From the NCBI GenBank assembly GCA_023251455.1, contig JAHEYT010000037.1, positions 43,552 through 107,551 on the forward strand: a stretch of DNA of 64,000 nucleotides. Reading direction: 5' to 3'. Numbering within the stretch: the stretch's first letter is position 1; each line of letters opens with the position of its first letter. Below, in pieces: positions 58,920-64,000 of this stretch. This DNA is from Bacteroidota bacterium. Lineage in GTDB: Bacteria; Bacteroidota; Bacteroidia; Bacteroidales; Prolixibacteraceae. Below the pieces are notes generated by a model. That model had not been told where the DNA came from. It ran no database searches and saw nothing but the letters and a program-made list of their open reading frames with translations. Made by a program: the position numbers and the translations under genes.

Positions 58920-58956
58920 GTAGTGAGCGGGTGACTTCAAGTCACCCGCTCACTAC
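58920..58956 (-). terminator. 37-nt perfect palindromic hairpin after the first OmpA gene
   Basis: An uninterrupted palindrome with 18-base arms (58920-58937 and 58939-58956) around a single central base, effectively a 17-bp G/C-rich stem with a 3-nt loop. On the minus strand it is followed by CTTTTAAAAAAAA. It probably terminates the OmpA transcript; its AGTCACCCGCTCACT text also resembles an interspersed repeat. Confidence 0.75.
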
Positions 58957-58984
58957 AATATACCCAACACCAAATGTGTCGGCC

Positions 58985-60325
58985 TTATTTCATTATGAAA
59001 ATTTCGAATTCAACGCGGCGGTTTTGCAAACGACCTTCCGGAGTTTTGTTGGAAGCAACAGGTTTTGTTTCACCAAAAGCTTTTTGATGGATAATCCTGT
59101 CTGCCGAAATTCCTTTCGAAATCAGGTATTTCACTACCGATTCGATGCGAGCCTGAGATAATTTGTAGTTATGGCTGTCAGTGCCCTGGCTGTCAGCATA
59201 TCCAAATATATTTGTATGATAACTCTTGTTCGAATTCAGGGTTTGAATCAGTTTGTCAAGTATTCCTTTTGAATAGTCAGTTAAATAACTTTTGTCTGAC
59301 AAAAAGTGCACTGGCGTAACCTTAATATTTTGGATTTCTACCTGATCGGCAGTAATTTCCTTTTTCTTTTCGGGTTCTTTTACCGGGCAACCTTTATTCT
59401 CTTTCGGCCCGGCAACGGTTGGGCATACGTCTTCTTCGTCAATTACGCCGTCTTTGTCCTGATCCAACGGACAGCCACTTGAATCCACTTTGTATCCTTT
59501 TTTAGTATTCGGACACTTGTCGTCTTTATCAGTAACTCCATCGCCATCCGAATCGGGACAGCCCTTTAAACTGACAATTCCGGCAATATCCGGACAGGCA
59601 TCGTCTTTGTCGGCAATGCCGTCTTTATCAGTATCTGGGCAGCCTTTCAGCGATGTTAATCCGGCTACGGTTGGGCAATCGTCGATGTAATCGGCTACTC
59701 CATCCCCATCTGTATCAACCGGACAACCATTGGCGTCAACAGCAACTGCTGGAGGAGTATCCGGACATTTGTCTTTTTTATCTGAAACACCGTCCATGTC
59801 AGAATCCAACGTTTTTCCGAAGTCAAATTCGACTCCAATGGTGGCTTTCCAGAAGTTTTCTGTTACCGATTTCCCCGCCCTTATTGTTTCAATACCTTTG
59901 ATGTACCCGGCATCGAGATACAATGCTGCGGCTGGGCTTAAATAGTATTTGCTGCCTAAGCCAAAATTGAAATTTAATCCCGATTCAGAATTGTCGGCCA
60001 GAAAGCCTGGTCCGGCATAGAGATAAGGCCTTATTTTTTTTGTTTCGTTGGCCAGTTTATAGCGCAAATCAAAGGAAATATTACCCAAATCATTCTTGCT
60101 TATGAGATCAGAATTGAATCCTCCCCAGACTCCTTTTAGCATGAAATCTAGTTTTGGACTAATAAATCTGCTCAAATATAGTTCAGGCATCAAGCCAAGG
60201 CTGGAATTATCTAATATTCCATATGCACCTAATCCAGCTCCGATACCCCATTTTTTGTCAGATGTCTGAGCATTTGTAGCAGCAGCAATAGTCAGAATTA
60301 GTGAAAGTAGAATTACTTTTTTCAT
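58985..60325 (-). CDS. OmpA-family outer-membrane protein with thrombospondin type 3 repeats, copy 1
   Basis: A 446-residue exported protein (signal to about residue 20, T-N-A-Q). An eight-stranded barrel-like domain (about 20-175, GIGAGLGAYGILDNSSLGLMPELYLSRFISPKLDFMLKG) is followed by calcium-binding type 3 repeats (about 178-320; DSDMDGVSDKKDKCPDTPPAVAVDANGCPVDTDGDGVADYIDDCPTVAG) and a C-terminal OmpA peptidoglycan-binding domain (NIFGYADSQGTDSHNYKLSQARIESVVKYLISKGI, about 330-446). It ties the outer membrane to peptidoglycan. It follows the closely related copy 2 by 151 bases. Confidence 0.92.
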   Translation of the reverse strand: MKKVILLSLILTIAAATNAQTSDKKWGIGAGLGAYGILDNSSLGLMPELYLSRFISPKLDFMLKGVWGGFNSDLISKNDLGNISFDLRYKLANETKKIRPYLYAGPGFLADNSESGLNFNFGLGSKYYLSPAAALYLDAGYIKGIETIRAGKSVTENFWKATIGVEFDFGKTLDSDMDGVSDKKDKCPDTPPAVAVDANGCPVDTDGDGVADYIDDCPTVAGLTSLKGCPDTDKDGIADKDDACPDIAGIVSLKGCPDSDGDGVTDKDDKCPNTKKGYKVDSSGCPLDQDKDGVIDEEDVCPTVAGPKENKGCPVKEPEKKKEITADQVEIQNIKVTPVHFLSDKSYLTDYSKGILDKLIQTLNSNKSYHTNIFGYADSQGTDSHNYKLSQARIESVVKYLISKGISADRIIHQKAFGETKPVASNKTPEGRLQNRRVEFEIFIMK

Positions 60326-60424
60326 GATGGGTTGTTTTTAGTGAAGCAATTTTAACGTTGTAATTATGGTTTTTTAATATAATAAAGCTAAGCAATGTTT
60401 TTATCTTTTTTACTATTAGGCATA

Positions 60425-60459
60425 AAAAAAACCATGTCTTTTTAAGACATGGTTTTTTT
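60425..60459 (-). terminator. Terminator after OmpA copy 2
   Basis: A 16-bp stem (60425-60440 with 60444-60459) with a 3-nt loop, made of a G/C-containing core and A/T runs; on the minus strand seven T residues form its tail. It separates the two OmpA transcripts. Confidence 0.88.
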
Positions 60460-60476
60460 AGTGAAGAAAGAATTTC

Positions 60477-61802
60477 TTATTTTTTTGTCACTTCAAATTC
60501 AACTCTACGATTCAATGCGCGTCCTTCTTCTGTAGCATTTGTTGCAGCTGGGTTAGCCTCTCCAAATCCTTTCTGTAATTCAATGCGGTTCTTCTTAATC
60601 TTACTTGCAGTAATTGATCTGACAACAGAACTTACACGGCTTTTAGAAAGATTTAAGTTATAGGCATCACTGCCAAGCTCATCGGTGTATCCTGTAACTT
60701 TTACATTGTAATTGCTGTTTTCTTTTAACAAATTGACAAGTTTATCAATTTTCATTTTTTCCTGGGCAGAGAAGGTTGATTTATTTGTATCAAAATAAAC
60801 TGGTTCAACTTTCATTTTTTCAGCTTCAATTTCTTCAGCAGTTTTTTCTATTGGGCAACCGTTATTTTCTTTTGGTCCTGCAACCGTTGGGCATTTGTCC
60901 GCGTCATCAGCAACACCATCGCCATCGGTATCAATTGGACATCCTTTTTCATCAACTTTTATACCTTTGGGTGTGTCCGGACATTTGTCCAGATAATCAG
61001 CAACACCGTCGCCATCTGTATCAACCGGACAACCTTTTGCATCAACTTTCACTCCTTTGGGTGTGTCAGGGCATTTGTCGTCTTTATCAGCTACTCCATC
61101 ACCATCAGCATCAGGACAACCTTTCAATGAAGTTAATCCGGCAACGGTTGGGCAATCGTCAATATAATCGGCAACACCATCGCCGTCAGTATCAATTGGA
61201 CAACCATTGGCATCAACAGCAACGCCGGCAGGAGTATTAGGGCATTTATCTTTGTTGTCTGAAACACCATCCATATCAGAGTCCGGAGTTTTTCCAAAAT
61301 CAAACTCCACGCCCACAGTAGCTTTCCAGAAATTATCTCTAATTTTTTTGCCAACATTTGTTGTTTCTATTCCGTTTATGTAGCCAACTTCCATATATAA
61401 TGCTGTGGCTGGGCTAACGTAATATTTGTCACCGGCACCTATGTTAAAGTTTAGTCCCGATTCAGAATTATCAGCCAATAATCCTGGTCCGGCAAATAAA
61501 TAGGGACGAAATTTTTTACTTTCGTTGTTTAATTTTAATCTCAGATTAAGAAAGGCATTTGCAATATCCAGATCGCTTGTCAATTTGGAATTAAAGAGAC
61601 CCAAGTCTCCTTTAAGCATCAAATCGAGCCGTGGACTTAGATATCTGCTTAAATACAATTCTGGCATAAAACCAACACCCGATTTATTGAGTGTCCCATA
61701 AGCGCCAACTCCGGCACCAATTCCCCATTTTTTATCAACAGTCTGAGCATTTGTAATAGCTGTAAACGCTATTAATAATGATAGAAGTAGAAATTTTTTC
61801 AT
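60477..61802 (-). CDS. OmpA-family outer-membrane protein with thrombospondin type 3 repeats, copy 2
   Basis: A 441-residue paralog of the preceding entry: same signal peptide, same barrel domain (GIGAGVGAYGTLNKSGVGFMPELYLSRYLSPRLDLMLKG), type 3 repeats (PDSDMDGVSDNKDKCPNTPAGVAVDANGCPIDTDGDGVADYIDD and onwards, about 172-325) and OmpA C-domain (VKVTGYTDELGSDAYNLNLSKSRVSSVVRSI). It contains an extra DAKGCPVDTDGDGVADYLDKCPDTPKG unit not seen in copy 1. Upstream is an A/T-rich 306-base gap shared with the exonuclease gene. Confidence 0.92.
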   Translation of the reverse strand: MKKFLLLSLLIAFTAITNAQTVDKKWGIGAGVGAYGTLNKSGVGFMPELYLSRYLSPRLDLMLKGDLGLFNSKLTSDLDIANAFLNLRLKLNNESKKFRPYLFAGPGLLADNSESGLNFNIGAGDKYYVSPATALYMEVGYINGIETTNVGKKIRDNFWKATVGVEFDFGKTPDSDMDGVSDNKDKCPNTPAGVAVDANGCPIDTDGDGVADYIDDCPTVAGLTSLKGCPDADGDGVADKDDKCPDTPKGVKVDAKGCPVDTDGDGVADYLDKCPDTPKGIKVDEKGCPIDTDGDGVADDADKCPTVAGPKENNGCPIEKTAEEIEAEKMKVEPVYFDTNKSTFSAQEKMKIDKLVNLLKENSNYNVKVTGYTDELGSDAYNLNLSKSRVSSVVRSITASKIKKNRIELQKGFGEANPAATNATEEGRALNRRVEFEVTKK

Positions 61803-62147
61803 GATTGTGTTTTTTTTGTTTCTTAAATATAAAAAAATCTATTTAATTATTGGATGTTATAGTAAAACAACAGCTAAATAATATTGTTTTGTTATGATGA
61901 TGAATATATTTCTTATTCCATTTGTGAGGATTTTCTTATTTCTTATTGCCTTTCCTTGGCTTATTATCTATATAATCTATAGTCATAAGATGAAAAATAC
62001 CCTACCTTAAAAGTAACAATAATTTCAAAGAAATGGAATGTATTATTTGTTTCTAGAATTTCTTGTAAGAATTAGACGATTCAATTTTTTGTCAAAAGTA
62101 TATTTAGGGTGTTCAATAATTGTATTTTTACCAAAAATAATAACAGA
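61803..62147. promoter_or_regulatory. Divergent A/T-rich intergenic region of OmpA copy 2 and the exonuclease
   Basis: Over 300 bases without a supported gene. It must contain the minus-strand promoter of the OmpA gene and the plus-strand promoter of the exonuclease. Several TA-rich boxes (for example TATATTTAAG on the minus strand near 61830) are possible -7 elements, but no -33/-7 pair is convincing. No RNA gene or repeat was seen. Confidence 0.4.
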
Positions 62148-62687
62148 TTGTACGCCATAATTGACATAGAAACAACAGGACAGTCGGCTGCTAAAGGGAA
62201 AATCACGGAGATTGCCATTTTTATACATGACGGGTTTCAAATAACCGATTCGTTTTCGAGCCTGATTAATCCGGAATGTTATATTCCAGGCTTTATTACA
62301 AGCCTCACAGGTATTGATAATGAAATGGTCAGCAATGCACCTAAGTTTTATGAAGTCGCCCGTCGAATTGTTGAAATCACTCAGGATAAAATATTTGTCG
62401 CGCACAATGTAAGTTTCGACTATCGGTTTATTCAGGAAGAATTTAAACGTTTGGGGTATGATTATCAACGAAAAACGATGTGTACTGTTCGTATGGGACG
62501 TAAATTTTTACCCGGACATAAATCTTATTCGTTAGGAAAAATTTGTGACGAACTGGGTATTTCTATTAATGGACGACATCGGGCAGCTGGTGATGCATTA
62601 GCTACGACAAAACTCTTTGAAATTATACTCGAAAGGAAGTCTCAAAAGGAAACGAAACAACCTCCCGGTCAATTGAGGTTATTCTAA
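62148..62687 (+). CDS. DnaQ-like 3'-5' exonuclease with C-terminal sliding-clamp motif
   Basis: A DEDDh exonuclease of about 179 residues. Motif I AIIDIETTG, motif II FVAHNVSFDYRF, and motif III INGRHRAAGDALATTKLF (His and Asp) are complete. The protein ends PPGQLRLF, matching the bacterial beta-clamp-binding pentapeptide QLxLF. Unlike relatives in other Bacteroidota it has no GIY-YIG domain. The start is uncertain: the family begins immediately at the Tyr-Ala-Ile-Ile-Asp strand, reached by a TTG at 62148, whereas a GTG at 62109 would add 13 residues. Confidence 0.87.
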   Translation: MYAIIDIETTGQSAAKGKITEIAIFIHDGFQITDSFSSLINPECYIPGFITSLTGIDNEMVSNAPKFYEVARRIVEITQDKIFVAHNVSFDYRFIQEEFKRLGYDYQRKTMCTVRMGRKFLPGHKSYSLGKICDELGISINGRHRAAGDALATTKLFEIILERKSQKETKQPPGQLRLF

Positions 62688-62725
62688 AAACAAAGAACCG
62701 CAGTTTTGATGCGGTTCTTTGTTTT
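62687..62725. terminator. Bidirectional terminator overlapping both flanking stop codons
   Basis: A perfect 16-bp stem (62687-62702 with 62710-62725) with a 7-nt loop. Its left foot begins on the last base of the exonuclease stop and its right foot covers the first two bases of the DUF5606 stop codon complement, so it serves both converging genes. Confidence 0.88.
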
Positions 62726-63122
62726 ATTCTTCTGATTTTATTTCTTCTTCGGGTTCTATCAGCAGGTTCTTGTCGCTGAGTAACTGATACCATTGCAGAA
62801 TCTTTCTCATGTCAGAAACATAAACCCGATCCTTGTCATATTCTGGTAAAACTTCTCCAAAAAAAGCTTTTATCTCATCGGTTGATACTTTTGGTGAAAT
62901 CAGTTTTCCGCTCTTCTTAACCCGAACGAATAATTCGGTAAGTAAGATTTCTCCCGTTTCGGTAAAGATAGAGATGTCAGACAGTGTGCTGATTTTGGAC
63001 GTTGAATAGGCAGGAATGCGTTTGCCGGTTAACAAAGATTCAACAATAATGCTGTTTTTTGTTTCGGTCACCAACTTAAATAATCCGGGTTGACCACTGA
63101 TCGATAATATTCCTTTTAACAT
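62724..63122 (-). CDS. DUF5606-domain protein
   Basis: A 132-residue cytosolic protein matching DUF5606: LKGILSISGQPGLFKLVTETKNSIIVESLLTGKRIPAYSTSKISTLSDISIFTETGEILL, followed by PEYDKDRVYVSDMRKILQWYQLL. The N-terminal half resembles an SH3-like beta barrel. It is a conserved single-copy protein of Bacteroidota with no known function. Confidence 0.88.
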   Translation of the reverse strand: MLKGILSISGQPGLFKLVTETKNSIIVESLLTGKRIPAYSTSKISTLSDISIFTETGEILLTELFVRVKKSGKLISPKVSTDEIKAFFGEVLPEYDKDRVYVSDMRKILQWYQLLSDKNLLIEPEEEIKSEE

Positions 63123-63204
63123 ACGTTTTTAAATTTTTTCAGTTTGCGAAGTTAATATTTTCCCCGAAGTAAAAAACAACTCCCGGATTTACCAGGAGTC
63201 AGTT

Positions 63205-64000
63205 TTATTTAAAGTCGATTTGATGACTGATTCCGAAACTGATCCATCGACCAGGTTGCTCAACAGTTCCTAAATCGAAATATTTGGTATCGAATAGGTT
63301 TGATGCCATAGCATATATTTCGGTCGATGGAGTCTTCCACATAATACGGGCATTGACTAGCCAGAAAGGCTGGTACGACTCGGTTTGGGTTCGCATTCCG
63401 TTTCTGTCCTGATAACTTAAACGCCATGAGCCTTTTAGTTTGCCCCATATTTTGTGGTTTATTTCGACGTCCAGCTTATGTTTCAGGTTGTCGAGTACAT
63501 AATTCGAGAAAAAGTCGTTTCCTCCTTTATCTAATTTGCTGTACGAATAATTAAGACCCAGCTTGGTGATGAAAATATCTTTTCTCCAAATCTTTTCAGG
63601 AATGAAATTTCCGCTGAGTTCAAATCCGATTGAATTTATCCGGGTTAGATTTTTTGTTTGCCATTTGTCTGTTTCATTTTCACGAACCCAATCAATTAAG
63701 TCTTTACCTCTTCTGTGATATAAATTGACATGTCCTGAAAAACCGATAGATGAGAGCTTGATTCCACCCTCATAAGTCACTGATTTTTCCGGTTTAAGAT
63801 CGGGATTCCCAATGTTGGTTGGGCCGTTGTAAAATAAATCGGTAAAAGTTGGCATTCGAAGTGTTGAATTGGCCGACCCGTATACTTTGAAATGATCGGT
63901 CAACGAATATGAAGCATCGATTCCGGGATAAATGTTCCAGCCAAAACCGAGATCCGAAATCCAGTTGGTCATTGCACCTGCCGAAACGGAAAAATTTTCC
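63205..64000 (-). CDS. TonB-dependent receptor, C-terminal part (truncated by the window edge)
   Basis: The open frame runs past 64000 (ENFSVSAGAMTNW precedes the first ATG inside the window), so only the last 265 or so residues are visible. They are barrel strands of a BtuB-like TonB-dependent receptor: ANSTLRMPTFTDLFYNGPTNIGNPDLKPEKSVTYEGGIK is the typical NPDLKPE region, and the protein ends in an aromatic strand (ISFGISHQIDFK). The substrate may be cobalamin or another chelate, but the plug domain is not visible. A cobalamin riboswitch, if any, would lie outside the window. Confidence 0.88.
   Translation of the reverse strand, partial: ENFSVSAGAMTNWISDLGFGWNIYPGIDASYSLTDHFKVYGSANSTLRMPTFTDLFYNGPTNIGNPDLKPEKSVTYEGGIKLSSIGFSGHVNLYHRRGKDLIDWVRENETDKWQTKNLTRINSIGFELSGNFIPEKIWRKDIFITKLGLNYSYSKLDKGGNDFFSNYVLDNLKHKLDVEINHKIWGKLKGSWRLSYQDRNGMRTQTESYQPFWLVNARIMWKTPSTEIYAMASNLFDTKYFDLGTVEQPGRWISFGISHQIDFK

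Noticed and set aside
60776..61240. 154-codon plus-strand frame rich in Gln, His and Leu
   Set aside because: An antisense shadow of the repetitive Asp-rich type 3 repeats of OmpA copy 2.
1..64000. tRNA, rRNA, CRISPR arrays, IS transposases or prophage genes
   Set aside because: I looked for conserved T-loop text, regularly spaced repeats and transposase or integrase motifs by eye and found none. A tRNAscan, CRISPR or ISfinder run would be the decisive test.

Overview
The window is a 64 kb chromosomal segment from a member of the Bacteroidota. Four signs support this: a SusC/SusD pair driven by an ECF sigma factor and FecR, many lipoproteins with short lipoboxes, A-rich leaders instead of Shine-Dalgarno sites, and one clear TTG-N20-TAnnTTTG promoter of the Bacteroides type. 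Gene content (GH43, GH105, SusCD, GshAB, secreted DUF1573 proteins) fits an environmental Bacteroidia, but genus and family cannot be fixed from sequence alone. I saw no rRNA, tRNA, CRISPR array, transposase or prophage gene.

Layout. 1-6.9 kb: start of a polysaccharide utilisation locus (ECF sigma, FecR, SusC with STN domain, SusD), running off the left edge. 6.9-27.6 kb: mostly housekeeping and repair genes (secreted YCII protein and MsrA, a second ECF sigma with a membrane partner, YfcE-type phosphoesterase, SixA-like phosphatase, RsmE, a GH43 protein, a Cys/Met-metabolism PLP enzyme, DUF4159, flavodoxin-like reductase, YVTN-phosphoesterase, DUF5063, RNase D-like exonuclease, RlmI-like methyltransferase, DegQ, MATE pump, GshAB). 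27.6-34.5 kb: the most unusual part. It holds two secreted paralogs and a beta-helix protein, then a RiPP-type cluster: a 75-residue precursor with three 12-residue SACG repeats, a radical SAM/SPASM enzyme, a quinone-oxidoreductase-like protein and a divergent HxlR regulator. A miniature inverted-repeat element sits between precursor and enzyme. Next to it are a DUF3037/HipA-like kinase pair and a relic of a second hxlR gene.

34.5-45.3 kb: an APC permease, a secreted O-methyltransferase, and two arsenic clusters. The first is arsR-arsC-arsM-acr3 behind a long inverted repeat. The second is arsR, thioredoxin, ArsF-like, ArsG-like, ArsP-like permease and a ProC-like dehydrogenase, with the same half-site palindrome before arsR and before the permease. 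Together they could reduce, methylate and export inorganic arsenic and also handle organoarsenicals. Between them lie a DUF1573 protein and a secreted PQQ-type propeller.

45.3-64 kb: GH105 hydrolase, then a core block (TerB/J-domain protein, CoaE, YbbR, YajC, DUF1573 lipoprotein, NusB, rhomboid, threonine aldolase), GPP34 protein, photolyase and UvrB, ArgS, two tandem OmpA proteins with calcium-type repeats, a DnaQ-like exonuclease ending in a clamp-binding motif, DUF5606, and the 3' part of a TonB-dependent receptor cut by the right edge. Several short interspersed repeats were found, two of which supply codons to neighbouring genes.
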